Below are positions 51,604 to 63,330 of a stretch of 64,000 nt of DNA, piece after piece. The notes below the pieces were generated by a model, which worked only from the letters and a program-made list of their open reading frames with translations, was not told the DNA's origin and ran no database searches. The translations under genes were made by a program, and so were the position numbers. The stretch spans positions 24,645,349 through 24,709,348 of the forward strand of contig OX336339.1 in the NCBI GenBank assembly GCA_946902875.1. Reading direction: 5' to 3'. Position 1 is the first letter of the stretch, and every line of letters begins with the position of its first letter. The DNA comes from Nematopogon swammerdamellus. Lineage: Eukaryota; Arthropoda; Insecta; Lepidoptera; Adelidae.

Positions 51604-51914
51604 CTATCTTTTGCCCGCGGCTTCGCTCGCGTGAAATTCGTATTTAAAAAAAGAAGAAAGTAAGTAAGCCCGCTGCCTTTTCGGAACAATTCGATTTGTA
51701 TAAGAGCTATAGTTAAATGTGCTTGTACAAAGTTTCATCGAATTCGGATGATCGGCTTAAGAGTTATGAAGGAACATACATACATACAGAAAATATTTCT
51801 AAAAATCGTCAATATAGTTTTAGTATAACATAGAGTCTACAAACTAGTATCTCTTAAAACAAAGTAACTTACTCCATCCAGGACCATCCCTTACATATTT
51901 ATTATTAGTATTGA
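51604..51914 (-). mobile_element. Helitron-A copy, internally shortened
   Basis: Left end CTATCTTTTGCCCGCGGCTT (CTAG mutated to CTAT) and right end TTTATTATTAGTATTGA. About 70 bp of interior is missing after GCCTTTTCGGAACAATTCG. Confidence 0.65.
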
Positions 51915-52550
51915 TGTATGCAATAGACTTACATATTATGTACCAACATTAATCTGTACGTAGTACTGGTTCACAACTTAATGAACTGAATGACAAGAGA
52001 GAGAGAAGAGGGAATGTATGTAAGAGGGGAGGGGATGTATGCAATATAAATGTATTTACTTTATTAAGAATAGGAAAAGAGTCCTTCCCGCACTAGTGAT
52101 ACATGTTTTAATAGAGATTATAGTCAGTAACGACTCCTCTGCACTCCCTCCGCCGTGGCTCTGGCGCGCTCCCCCGAACGGAGCGGAGCGCGGCCGCGCA
52201 GCCCCTCCGCATTTCTCTCCGGTCACGTTTCCGATCTACCAATTAGATAATGCTTAAATAATATTTATGTGAATCTTTACATGGCGAGCAATGAATCTTC
52301 ACAAATAATATCGATGTCGTGCCGGTTCGCTCTCTAGGTGCATGTAAATATAGGTCCGAGCTCGCCGCACCGGCTCGCGGCTCGCGGCTTGGGCGCGGGA
52401 GGAATGCAAAGCCAGGGTGAAAGGTTCAAGAAGTCATCTGGCCAATAAAGATATTACATTTTAGTATGTAATGAGTTCAGTATTTGCATACAATCCCATC
52501 CGATTTTTTTTTTCTCTAAGGTGAGGCCGTTGCGATATCGATGTACTTTC
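51915..52550. other. Unassigned; GC-rich patch 52140-52230
   Basis: The GC-rich patch (CGCTCCCCCGAACGGAGCGG) and 52330-52400 (CGCACCGGCTCGCGGCTCGC) lack repeat hallmarks. Function unknown. Confidence 0.3.
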
Positions 52551-52763
52551 AATTTTTTTTTATGGAAACTGACACGGTTGGCTACACCGCCTACAACATC
52601 CGTGATGTCAGCCCATAACACCGGGTGAACTTGGTGCCACGTCAGTGCTTCCCTTCGATCGTGCCGGCTACACTGAACTGGACGGAAAACACGAAATATT
52701 TACACAGCCGTTTCGACCGACCTTTCATTCATTGCGGTGGTACCAACCCGGGCGGGGTTTCAA
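52551..52763 (-). mobile_element. SINE2 3' part
   Basis: Minus-oriented tail and body: TGACATCACGGATGTTGTAG at the poly(A) end, through CCGTCCAGTTCAGTG to CCGCCCGGGTTGG. Head missing. Confidence 0.75.
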
Positions 52764-52936
52764 TCTACTGGATGATAGATAACCTACGCTAAATAACCGT
52801 TTACATTAACCACTATGTGATATGCATATAGGTACATTGAACATATTATTTTTTCGACGCATGAAACCGTCTACGCGAAACCTATACTTTACGCAAAACG
52901 CCTAACTCGGGAAATACGACTTACGCAAAATACCAT

Positions 52937-53155
52937 TGCACTCCTACACGCTGGACTTACCGCGGATGCGTACCAATCGATTCTGCAGATCATTCCTCTA
53001 CAGAAGCGGTAAACTCTGGAACGCTCTCCCTGCCCATATATTTCCCCCCAAGTAAAGTCTCGGGTCCTTCAAGAGGGGCGTGAATGGGCACCTGTCAGCC
53101 CGGCATGGCATTCGTAACCCCCGCATACGACCGAATGTTAGACACCTTATGGGTG
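52937..53155 (+). pseudogene. LINE-beta C-terminal fragment, frameshifted
   Basis: The nucleotide sequence follows 5535-5770 closely (CTACACGCTGGACTTACCGC, CACCTGTCAGCCCGGCATGG, GACACCTTATGGGTGG). Encoded pieces include YTLDLPRMRTNRF and KLWNALPAHIFP-like segments in different frames. Confidence 0.65.
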
Positions 53156-53231
53156 GAAATCAAGTTTCATTTACCTAAGCATAAACATAAAATTAATTAA
53201 TTCACTCTCCCGAATGGACAGGGCGTTAGTT

Positions 53232-53345
53232 TTTTAGGGTTCCGCATCCACACGGAAGTCTATTACAAAGCCTGCGCCGTATGTCTGTGTGTCTGTCCCT
53301 TCGTTTGAACTCTAATAGCTAGCCGGTTGAAATTTTCACAGAATC
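53232..53345 (+). mobile_element. Family B 5' fragment
   Basis: TTTTAGGGTTCCGCATCCAC, GCCTGCGCCGTATGTCTG and CGGTTGAAATTTTCACAGAA. It stops where the next LINE fragment begins. Confidence 0.5.
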
Positions 53346-53700
53346 AGTCACATAGGCATCCCTCCGTAGATCTGTATTCGTCACACCCGCCGCACTCGCT
53401 CGGAACATTCACAACTTCTGAGAACGCATCGCTTTTCGAAATCGGCCCTATGTCGTACGACGGCGAAAATATGGAACGGTCTTCTGGCCAGTGTGTTCTT
53501 CACATGTTCTTCACCACCTATAACCTGGGAATCTTTAAAAGGCGTGTTAATAAATTAGACAGCGACCTCTTTGTCCGCCTTGTAGCTGGCATGGCGCCTC
53601 TCTGAGCTTGGTTTCGCGAGGAGTGGTGTTATTGGCTGTGTCTAAATTTTCCTTTGAACTTTTGGGCACAGAGAAACGTGCCGGTCGTCTGTAAAAAAAA
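53345..53700 (+). pseudogene. LINE-alpha C-terminus and 3' end
   Basis: NLGIFKRRVNKLDSDLF and VRLVAGMAPL end one frame (stop at about 53605). The 3' UTR GAGCTTGGTTTCGCGAGGAG and TTATTGGCTGTGTC and an A-run near 53694 match the LINE-alpha ends. The upstream part is diverged and frameshifted. Confidence 0.6.
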
Positions 53701-54149
53701 AATACCGGATGACACAACAAAAAATTAAGATACAGCGAGAAAGTTTACCAAAATAGGCTCGATCTTCGGCCTCGCGATATTTAGAAATACTTATTGCTCC
53801 ACAATATGTTTTTCACAGAAATAAGCACAATGTAATAGTTCACATGAGGCGCAAAGACTTTATATTTTACATTAAATTCTTCCAGTTAAAATGTGCTAAG
53901 CACAAGGAAACTGGTTGCAATTGCAGTTTTCATTCTGTCCAACCGCGCAGACGCATCGCAGCATTCTCCGTCAGGATTGCATAAGCGATCTAGCGATCAC
54001 AACCCACATACCGGTCGTGTGCCGACGAAGACGGATCGGCTCCTCGTACCGTACGCTAGCCTATAGGTACCATCGCGCTTAGTCACGAGGAGGTAGTAGA
54101 TAATTCAATTGCGGACTGCACTCTAGAGCCGGAACTGAAGGATTGCGAA

Positions 54150-54312
54150 AACATGAGATCGTCAAACGTCGTATTAATGGGCTACACAGTCTATATACTA
54201 ACAACAGTCCACAAATCTGCTAGCTTGGCGCCTCACCGAGTGTTGTTTCGCTACGAGAGGTGATTTTGGCTCTGTCGACTGCACACGTTGGCTTACAGAA
54301 AAAAAAAATTGA
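54150..54312 (+). mobile_element. LINE-alpha 3' end
   Basis: ATCGTCAAACGTCGTATTAA, AGTCCACAAATCTGC, GGCGCCTCACCGAGTG, TTTTGGCTCTGTCGACTGCA and a poly(A) run follow the LINE-alpha order. About 160 bp remain. Confidence 0.6.
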
Positions 54313-54324
54313 CGGAAAACCCAT

Positions 54325-54610
54325 AATTTTTAACCCCCGACAAAAAAAGAGGGGTGTTATAAGTTTAACGTGTGTGTGTATGGGTGTATGTGTGTAGGTA
54401 TGTATGTGTTTATGGGTATGTCTGTCAGTGGCATCGTAGCTCCCAAGGTTTTTTATTATTAGAAACCTGGTTTCGTTATTAGAAATCGGGGTCGTTGTTA
54501 GCTATGTTTGTAATCAAGTAATCAAGTAATTAAGTGATAACAAAATTAAAAAAAAAAAATTTGGCGGATTTGCATTCGGTTTTTTTTATATGCGTTTCAA
54601 CCTACCTTAT
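54325..54610 (+). mobile_element. Family C repeat, partial
   Basis: TTTTTAACCCCCGACAAAAA, GTGTTATAAGTTTAACGTG, GGCATCGTAGCTCCCAAGG and AATCAAGTAATCAAGTAATT. Confidence 0.55.
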
Positions 54611-54659
54611 TTTAGTGCATCGTACCAACCAATCGTAGTATTGTCCATGTATTGGAAAC

Positions 54660-55125
54660 TTGCAAAATAATGACAATCATGTCACAACTATTGATCAAAC
54701 TGGATTAGTACATACTACTGACAATAAAGCTGTAACTATTGATCGAACTAGAGTGGTACATACTACTGACAATAAAGTTACAATTATTGATCAAACTAGA
54801 GTAGTACAAAGGTACTAACAAGAAAGTAGCAAATACTGGCCAAACTAGAGTAGAATAAGGTACTGACCGTAAAGGTACAACTTACAGAAAAGTTACAACG
54901 ATTGATCAAGCAAGGAGTAATATAATAATACTGACAACAATATTGCTGTAATAATCAATACTACTGACAATAAAGTTGCAATTATTGATCAAACTAGAGT
55001 AGTACAAACTGACAATAAAGTTGCATATATCTACTGGCCAAACTAGAGTCGAATAAAGTATTGACCGCAAAGGTACAACTGACAGAAAAGTTACAACTAT
55101 TGATCAAGCAAGAGTAATAGGTATA
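54660..55125 (+). repeat. 48-nt repeat array, first three units in frame
   Basis: Units starting GACAATMANGYNAC recur exactly 48 nt apart at 54672, 54720 and 54768. Each contains ATTGATCAAACTAGAGTAG-like sequence. They form one open frame with peptide repeats such as TIDQTGLVHTTDNKAVTIDR, ending at a TAA at 54816-54818. Further diverged units extend to about 55125. It is either a decayed repetitive protein-coding segment or a minisatellite whose period happens to be a multiple of three. Confidence 0.7.
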
Positions 55126-55139
55126 TAATATTGTTTAAT

Positions 55140-57569
55140 GTTTATTGTATAATTTCATCCATAGGTAGGTAACCTACGCTTGGACATGTCGAAAATTCCG
55201 CCAGTTCTAAATTCAATGCGAAGAAGAACTGAAAAAACAAACTTCGCAAGTCACAATGTTTTGTTAGTGCCTTATAAGTATTATATTATAGTAACTTACA
55301 AATAATTAACCCATACTACCGCTCACAAGAGCATTAATATTTACAGCATAAACATGAATACTGAAGAATCTGAGCATACTGCCGATTATTGCAATACTGA
55401 CAACAGTGCTGCAATAATCAATCCAACTAAAGTACAAAGCATTTACGCAGCATTTGCACAAACGTTCCACAAATCTTTGAATTTTCACTAAAGATCAACC
55501 ACCGCTTCAACATTTGATAGAAAAGGCTTCTCACGAGCCTTCTCATGGAGGTTGCATGCGGCCGAGTGCCCACAATCAGTCGTCGATTACTACTGTTATT
55601 CGTATGCGCTTTGCAATAAATCTCAATGTATCTAGACAGGCGTAAAACGTTCCTACTACCGATGGAAAGCTCCGGGGTGCATGCCTAGACGCCTAGTGGT
55701 GCCCCTTGCACCACCGCGAACGAGAGACGGTTTTCATAATATTTTTGCAAAGTATTCTCCTAGTTATTTACTAATTGGTTTGCTTTTTGGTGGAATATTT
55801 CGACTGAGGAATTACATCCTCTAACCCTGACATGAGAAAGCAAAAAGTTAATTAAATTTTCGTTTCAGAATTTCACACTTTTCAAAATTGTGCATTCTTA
55901 TTCAAACAAATTATAAATCAATTAAATAAATTCAGTTTGTTTACATTTAAATTAATCAAAATAACCTAATGCAATAAAATTAAACTAAAATTAAGAAATA
56001 TGATAAAACTAAACTAAAATAACTTATAAACTAAACCTAAAAAATAAATAAATAAATAAAAATTAAAACTACCTACATTTTACATTTTTAGAATTTACAT
56101 TAGTAGATTTGCCTTTCAATTTCTTCAAGTTATATAAAATGCACGAAAAGTATATTTAGGTACGCCCTATGAAAAATAAAGAAAGGTCGTAGCGACCAGC
56201 ATTGCCGTGAGTTCGATTTTCTTATGTTCGGTGTATTTAATCAGTTTATTTAATTGTTTACTCAATCCAAGCTACAGTGGTCTCCAAAATCTAGGTACGT
56301 GAGTTAATAAAACATTAGATATTCTTATAAGCTATTCCAAATTAGTTCCTGGCACAGAGTAGCGCGCGTTTCTTTTGTTTCCTCCAAGGTTCCAGATATT
56401 GCAATTGCCTCCTAAGCCACGTACCAAATTTTTATTTGACGCAAACCATCTTAAACGATTATTAGACAATCCGACCACTAGCCGAATCACGCTGCGCGGG
56501 CGCAGGGGAGTGAGGTGGGACCGGGGGTAGGTTCTCGGCGAGTAGGGTTGTCATGTCTCAACCCTTGAAATGAGAACAGGCCGTTAAAAAAACCAGACTT
56601 TTGCTACAACAACCCGGACATAGCGATTTTTTTATCTTATATTATAATTGTATTATTATAATTTCTCTGGCCCGCGGTGTCGCTTCGTGGCCGCTAGTTA
56701 CGTAGCGTTATGATTTATAACCTAAAACTATCTTGAGAAGTGGTACAATGTAACACACACATGTAAATCGATAAAGTTGTTCTCGAGTTATAAGGATATT
56801 CATATATTGACGTAGGTTACACGACCACCAGTCGCCCGTAGAAAGATCGCTTTATTTATTAGGATTTAAAAAATTAAGATGTAGGAAATAGTATGTTTAA
56901 AATTATATGTTTCTTATAACTTGACACCAAAGTTCTCCCAGTACTTCTTCGGACCCGCTGGAAAAATCTGACTCTGTCTGAGAAAACACGAACTAATGGC
57001 AACCCTATCTGCGGAGAAGCTCTCTTAGATACGGTCAGCAGAACAGGCGCAAGCGCATCGGCCCCTAGCGCGAACTTTATGTTTATTTAGTGCATCTTCA
57101 GTGCGCAGTACCGTTATACACGAGCGGGAGCCGAGCGCATGCCTCGCCTGGGCTCAAACATCATAACATATTTGCATGAGGCATGGAGACGGGATGCGAG
57201 TTCACGTGGTGGTCTCGGGTTTTTAAGTGTTAATTTGATTGTTTTCTGGATTTTAATATCGGGTTGGAAACGTTAAAATATTTTCAGGTTATTCCATTTC
57301 CTTGAATAAATTCAAGCAATGCAATATTGAAGAGGCGCATGCCCAGTAGTGCATGTAAACGCTGACTGGCTCACTGGCTTAAATGAAGACTGTATACCTT
57401 TGGTCCACATCTTCGTTTACGCCTTGATTTTTGTGCCTTGTTCCTAATCTGTTAAACGAATAAGTCGTTATTTATTGTCGGCTATCTTTATGTAAAATTT
57501 CAAGATAATACATACATAAATACATAAGGCCACATCCACTGAGTTCTCAATTCAGTGGCCACATCTTTT
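55140..57569. other. Unassigned, mostly AT-rich sequence
   Basis: A degenerate CCCGCGGTGTCGCTTCGTGG / GCTAGTTA segment near 56671-56700, followed by GTTCTCGAGTTATAAGG, may be a decayed relative of the element at 31413. Otherwise no gene or repeat is recognised; 56500-56560 and 57110-57150 are more GC-rich. Confidence 0.35.
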
Positions 57570-57570
57570 G

Positions 57571-57906
57571 TACCGTGTGGGGCCGGTACTTTAAAAGAAT
57601 AGCCCCACTGCATCTCTCCCCGTGTATGTCGTAAAAGGCGACTAAGGGATATGACTCCCTTCTTATATTACTAGGTGGTAGGGTTTAACCCGCCCGGGTT
57701 GGTACCACCGCACTGAATGAAAGGTCGGTCGAAACGGCTATGTAAATAGTTTGTGTTTTCCGTCCAGTTCAGTGTAGCCGGCACGACCGAAGGGAAGCAC
57801 TGACGTGGCACCAAGTTCACCCGGTGTTATGGGCTGACATCACGGATGTTGTAGGTGATGTAAGCCAACCGTGTCAGTCTCCATAAAAAAAAAAAAAAAA
57901 AAAAAA
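57571..57906 (+). mobile_element. Chimeric SINE: G head joined to SINE2 body, copy 2
   Basis: Almost identical to 38050-38370 with the same junction (GGATATGACTCCCTTC). It is longer by the GACTAA segment and ends in a poly(A) run of about 20. No tRNA- or 5S-like head is present; the G sequence stands in its place. Confidence 0.8.
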
Positions 57907-58189
57907 CATCTGTTTATTATACGTGTTGGTGGGCTCCGGGTAAGACCTAAAATAATGGAAGACTATTGAAGTGGTCTAAATGTGTTGACATTAGCGAACT
58001 CCACTAGATGTTCAAATGGCCAAAACAGATACACTTTGCAATCAATCACAGCCATGAAATAAAGTAAAGTCGATTGTCAGTGATTTCGGGAAGGCGATGA
58101 CAGATAGAAGAAGGAACTTGTATCGTCGCGAAGAGATTGTATTGTCGGACAGTGGATAGTGCAGGTCAATGAAGAAGAATATCTGCTGG
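57907..58189. other. Unassigned sequence
   Basis: No recognised gene or repeat. Confidence 0.3.
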
Positions 58190-58296
58190 CGTCCGTGGAG
58201 TCAATACGGCGCCGAGCCGTCCGTCTTGTTGGAGATGGTGATCTTGTAGGATCACTTAGTCCGTTCTACAGGTACTAGCATGGACGCTATGCTCTG
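58190..58296 (+). pseudogene. LINE-alpha internal fragment
   Basis: Reads ESIRRRAVRLVGDGDLVGSL and SPFYRY with a stop before HGRYAL, matching the DSIQRRAMRLVGDP...FYRYYHGRCS block of 3367-3991. Both ends are lost. Confidence 0.65.
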
Positions 58297-58306
58297 CTTC
58301 AATTGA

Positions 58307-58349
58307 TTTTTTTTTATGGAAACTGACACGTTTGGCTACATCACCAATC
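58307..58349 (-). mobile_element. SINE2 3' end, 43 bp
   Basis: Minus strand GGTGATGTAGCCAAACGTGT and CAGTTTCCATAAAAAAAA only. Confidence 0.6.
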
Positions 58350-61108
58350 TGTTGGTATGGTGCCATTCTGAGCATGGTTTTAGCTGTGTCCACATTGGTT
58401 TTCATAAAAACAAAGAAAATATAAAAGTGCATTTAAAAACTCACGTACATACCTACTTAAGCTTCGGAGCCCGTAGAAATATAACAACACAGTGCACTGA
58501 CCATGTGCATAGACCTCGCCCTGAGGATTCATTCGTTACCGCAAGCGCGATGCGCTGATATCCAGCAACGTCGAATCTCTATCAGTTTTTATGATCGGCA
58601 ACTTTTTGCCCGAGTCTAAAGGTCACGCCTACCGCGGGTAAATCAACATCGCCTTACACGATATAAATACTGACCGCGATAACCGACCGATATTCCGAGA
58701 ATATACTGCAGCCCTTAAAACAATACTGGCGCAGGAATGAGCAAGAGATGTAAAATCTTGGTAAATAATATTTACTGCGAAATACTGTATTTATGTTTTT
58801 CTGGAATCACAACTCTGTGTAAATTGATAACATTTCTTAGTGGAAATAATTGAAGTAGATGTGCGTGTGAAAATTTTAAATATATTATTTTTACTATAAG
58901 TCTATGCCATACGCAACGCAATAGGTACTTTTTGGCTTCTTACTATTAGCGATCAAATTTATTTTTTTAGATTTTTTTATCAGTGTCTCTATTTAAAATA
59001 AATTAACTTTAGAAGCTCTCAACTAAAAGTGACTGATCGGAAAAACTGATTTGTCGAGTGAAAATAAAGACATCAGTCGTAATGTAGACTGTCATCTTCA
59101 ATGTTGCAAAGTCTACCATTGGCGCCGTAAGTGAGAACTCGACAACTGAACAGAACTCATAAACGACTAATAATGTAGAATCAACATTGACATTCAGAGC
59201 AAGCGAGTCGCTTCCACTAGTGGCCTCGTAACTGTCTCTCTCCCAGACAACTCTGGGTTAATTGCTGAATCTGATATGCCGCACGACCGCCTGAGCATTT
59301 ACCCTCAACTAACTGGGTCGCTGGATCTGAACCTTATTTATCACCAATACGTCGATATTACCACGTCGTATCTAAGCGCGTTCCAGTTATTCCAGTTCTC
59401 GCAGTCAATCTCGATAGAAAACTGCACTAACGTCATCTAAGCCGTCGCTGCGATTGCTACGTTCTATGCAGCGCCGAGAGCCACAATGTCTTCATTCCTC
59501 AATGCAGATAGTAGCTTAATTATTCCGTCGTAAGGTTGAAATTTATGAGTCTATCGATGGTGCGAATTTGAATTTTCTAATGGGTTAATTAGGAATCATT
59601 TTGTATCGTTGCACGTTCGGTTCTTGCTTTCTCCGATCGGCTGGATGAGAGACGCCTCAGACGCCGGCGTGTAATTTCTCGTCGCGCTTGTGACGCGATT
59701 GGAAAATCAGATTGATATCGGGGCGAGCGATTCTTATCTCGCCAATCGTGTGCCTGTATTGTGGTTTTATTGCCGTACGTCGGCCTGTCTCCTCCGGATA
59801 CGTGACTGCTTGTTTTTCCGTCTGTCAAGAGCTGACAATGTTTATTTAAAATATCTGCTTTGTCTTTGTAAAAGGTTGGTGATACATACGTTTAAACTCC
59901 AATTATGTCATAAATGGCATGATTACTTCTTCAATGTTAGTACACAATCATCTTTTAATGATAAAAAACCTTTGTATCAGACTGATGAATGGAAACGGGA
60001 GTGATCTTATAAGGATTAAGTTTTTTTCTTCCTTTTATTTGCGAAACCCTAAAACTAAACTATTGATAGGATTTTTTATTTCTGAACGATTTGCTATTTT
60101 AATTAATATTGTCTTGTTTACTGAATTAGTTATAATTCCAATTCCATCAGCAGATTAATAACCTCAATGGATTATGGCAATATGACAAAACTAAATTACA
60201 AACAGACAATTATAACATTAATCGACGTCCACCCGGCCTCTAGAGAAGGCTTTAAAAATGGCAGATTTGTACATAAATCATGCTGCCACTAATATATTCT
60301 GCATAGTGCTCGCAATTTGTTATTTAAATATTGCTGCTTGTTCGTGTACTGGAGTGACCAGCAGTTGCAGACCGCGTCACTTACCAAAACAAACATGACT
60401 TTGACAAGTCGCTGACAGCGGCGAAAAAAAATCCGACCCACTAGATAGGAGCTAGTATGTCAGTCTGCATATAACGGTCTCTCGCATATAAACTGGATAT
60501 ATTTATCGAAAGGGTTATTAGCAAATCAGATAGAATCACCATTAGTGATCAGATGAGCGTATTCATGAGTTAACCGAAGCTATCTTATACGAAAAAAATA
60601 TTAAAGAAATTACTGAATTAATGTAATATACTTTATAAATATACCATTAGTGCAGAAGTAGAAAATGGTTTCGCCAATCAGTCTCAGCTTGCTGGAGGTA
60701 CCGATGATGAACAGATATGCCCGTGATGAACTAACATCAACTCAGTCACAGCAATAGATGCCGTGGCAAGACCTGTATGCACTAGCAAATGTAACCGTAA
60801 CACTTTAGCGTTTGCCGTGACAGTCTTGAAATATGACACTATCAGTGCTTTGTACTGTCCTAGATGTGGTAGATAATCTATCATATCCGGAGGATTGATA
60901 ATCTGTGGTTTAGAGAAATGTAATGGCATTGATTGATCTAGGAGTAATGGGAGAACATGGTTCGCTTATTTAGTTCTATGTTGTTTCTATATCGGTCTTT
61001 TGTTGTTTATTTAATTGTTGTAACTGTTATGATTGATTGTTATATAGGATGTTTTATAACTTGTTGGAAACTTTTCATGGGTGATAGAGGGGGTCATTTG
61101 TAACTTTT
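58350..61108. other. Unassigned 2.7 kb, no repeat hallmarks
   Basis: No LINE, SINE, Helitron or TIR family of this window is recognised here, which is unusual for the region. 59100-59830 is of mixed composition, the rest AT-rich. Short frames (59690-60004 plus, 60684-60929 minus) have no recognised domain. It could be intronic or regulatory DNA kept free of insertions, or old sequence. Confidence 0.35.
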
Positions 61109-61418
61109 TGGAACGAAGCTCCTCATCGCACGTTACACTCCAGACATTTGGCGAATGATAACTAGTCCGAAAAAAGTGGAAGAGTTCGACCGTCGCGACA
61201 CTTTTGCTGTAGTATGTGTGCGTTTGTGTGTTTACAAGCGTATGTCTATGTAATATATTACTGTAATCAAAGAGTTTGTATTACGTCGCGACGTAATACA
61301 AACTCTTTGACTGTAATATAGACGTATTTTTTTTATTTTTTTTATTTTTATGTTGTAAATTTATTTCATTGTGTATGTTATTTAATACATAATATAAAGC
61401 GAAAGGAACTTCGTTCCA
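61109..61418. mobile_element. TGGAACGAAG TIR element carrying a 42-bp palindrome
   Basis: The ends TGGAACGAAGCTCCTC and AAAGGAACTTCGTTCCA are inverted. The interior matches 32013-32274 (GACCGTCGCGACACTTTTGC, TAGTATGTGTG, TTTCATTGTGT) except for the inserted palindrome at 61268. Confidence 0.7.
61268..61309. mobile_element. 42-bp perfect palindrome with 8-bp flanking repeat
   Basis: Two 21-bp arms, the left starting CAAAGAGTTTGTATTACG, are exact complements with no spacer. ACTGTAAT stands on each side (61260-61267 and 61310-61317). The related element at 32013 lacks the insert and has one copy of the site. An 8-bp duplication around a CA...TG insert is what hAT-type transposition leaves. Confidence 0.85.
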
Positions 61419-62324
61419 AACGGGTGTTCCAAGACGACACTACTTTTTAGCTATAAATCGCCTGTACGATTATAAATGGCAGCTTTGATTAATTAGGAAG
61501 ATTTTTGTATTATTATTAATAGGGTTTTACTTTAATGATTTGTTAATACCAGCCCCATAGTACTCATCTTTCCTATCACTTAGGGCCCAGAGTCCATAAG
61601 GAATAGAGAACGCTCAACCAAATCCAACCCAATTACTAAATCCCTCTTATTTAGGCTCGCCAACACTTTATGTATACTTAAAATCTAAATGAGTCTGTCA
61701 CAATTTGGACAATCAATTAAATTTATCCTTTCGATGATTTCAGTTTCTTTCTGAAAATTACGAGCATAATAATCATCTAGAGGTTAATGGAGCCTCATGA
61801 GTTGAAAACAATTATTTGGGAAATTTTATGAAATAACAACAAATAGCTAATCTACTAATGTCTAAGTAAATATGTAGCAGAGTTAGTAGGTCCCACAGCA
61901 CCACCAAGGGAACCGGTGCACGTTAGCGGGTCACAAGGAGACACGCTAGATTATTGTTAATGCATTCTAAGCCTCTTCGTGTCTCGGCTTTGCTCAGTCG
62001 GATGTTACAGTGAGTTTAAATTGTGCGGTTACCTTAATATCTGTGTTACCTTATCTACTGCGAGTATATCTACTTACGTTGGTAACAGCAGTGCAATTAA
62101 ATGTTTTGCAAGAACTTTCTTCAAGAAAGGTACTTTGGTATTAACGAATATTTATGTTTGTTTCAGGTGAGATGCTGACATTGGCAGAAACTGGTAAATC
62201 TATACTAGGATGTTAAATAAATAAAAAGATACTGGTAGTTCCGGATTCGAAACTTAGCGTCAACCATCGATTCCTTACAGCAGGGTATTAATTGGTTTAC
62301 TTGATATTTTATTTATTTTTTCCC
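61419..62324. other. Unassigned sequence
   Basis: No recognised gene or repeat. Confidence 0.3.
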
Positions 62325-62565
62325 CGTACATCTTGTGAAAGGCGACTAAGTTATAAGGATAAGATGCTAAGGGCGACAGGCGAGCCACCTCTCGCTTACG
62401 ATCCTTCCAGTTATGCAGTAGGTAACTGTCTTTGTCTGTCTTATTTGCTAGGTATCTGATGTCTTGTCCTAATATTGTGTTGTGCTGTAATTTACACAAG
62501 TTCTTGCAGCACTACTACTCTGCTTACCCATATTGTCGGAGTTCAGCGTGATGGTATACGTGTAT
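62325..62565 (+). mobile_element. Family G repeat, diverged
   Basis: TTGTGAAAGGCGACTAAG, AGGGCGACAGGCGAGCCACC, GTTGTGCTGTAATTTACAC and TTCTTGCAGCAC occur in G order. The first 50 bp and parts of the middle are lost. Confidence 0.5.
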
Positions 62566-63079
62566 ATATTTATTTATTTGTAATAAAAAAAAATGCATAA
62601 TTAGGATTATTCATCAATGTTCGATTTTGGCATACGGAACAACGCCACGCTCGTCGGGTGGTTTGTATCTGTCCGCGCCGCATTTCTCACCGTTACATAA
62701 TTATGGGAAAATAATTGCACCGCTCTCTGCTCGGCCGGAAAGTGTGCAATATTTTGACATTTGCACCGTTCATTATTTCGCGCACGGAGCGGCCGAAATA
62801 AAATCCAGAGAATGATTGAACGATGCCTAATGAAGCGGAATACCCCTCGGGTAACGCAATCCCCTTCGCATAATACGAAGCAATAACCTCATATATATTT
62901 TCGAGTCGCGCCGCGCGTATGGGGTTTATCACATTTGAACCGGCACTGAATTTTAGTATACCGAATAAAATATTAACGCACTGACACGTCATTAATAATG
63001 AGAGCGGCTGACTTGGCGGTGGATTAATGATCCTTTAATGATTCCTTCTGTTTGGACTTGTTATAGAACATAGTTGTGC
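62566..63079. promoter_or_regulatory. Unique-looking block with ATTA/TAAT-rich motifs
   Basis: No repeat hallmarks, balanced composition and many homeodomain-type core sites (TCATTAATAATGAG, GGATTAATGATCC, TTTAATGATTCC) near 62990-63045. It could be an enhancer; motif counts alone do not prove it. Confidence 0.25.
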
Positions 63080-63330
63080 TTTTTAGGGTTCTGTTTTCGA
63101 TACGGGACCCTATTACTAAGCCTCCGCCGTCTGTCTGTCCGTCCGTCCGTCTGTCCGAGGGCTGTATCTCTTGAACCGTAATAGCCCGTTGAAATTTTCA
63201 CAGAATATGTGTTATTATGGCCGATATAACAACAAATAATAAAATATGGAAAAAGTAAAAAATTCACGGGGGTTCCCACAGAAGATACTTAAAAGTTTAA
63301 GCGCGCCATCTACCGAAAAGAGTATGAAGT
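63080..63330 (+). mobile_element. Family B repeat, 3'-truncated
   Basis: TTTAGGGTTCTGTTTTCGAT, GTCTGTCCGTCCGTCCGTCT, CACAGAATATGTGTTATTAT and GCGCGCCATCTACCGAAAAG. The GTGCGCGAG end is missing. Confidence 0.55.

Noticed and set aside
51245..51689. Pro-run and Gly-run frames on both strands around the poly-G run
   Set aside because: They are translations of the 25-G tract and neighbouring composition and lack any domain.
54088..54105. GAGGTAGTAG resembling the start of let-7
   Set aside because: The match stops after ten bases, and no paired hairpin arm is present nearby.
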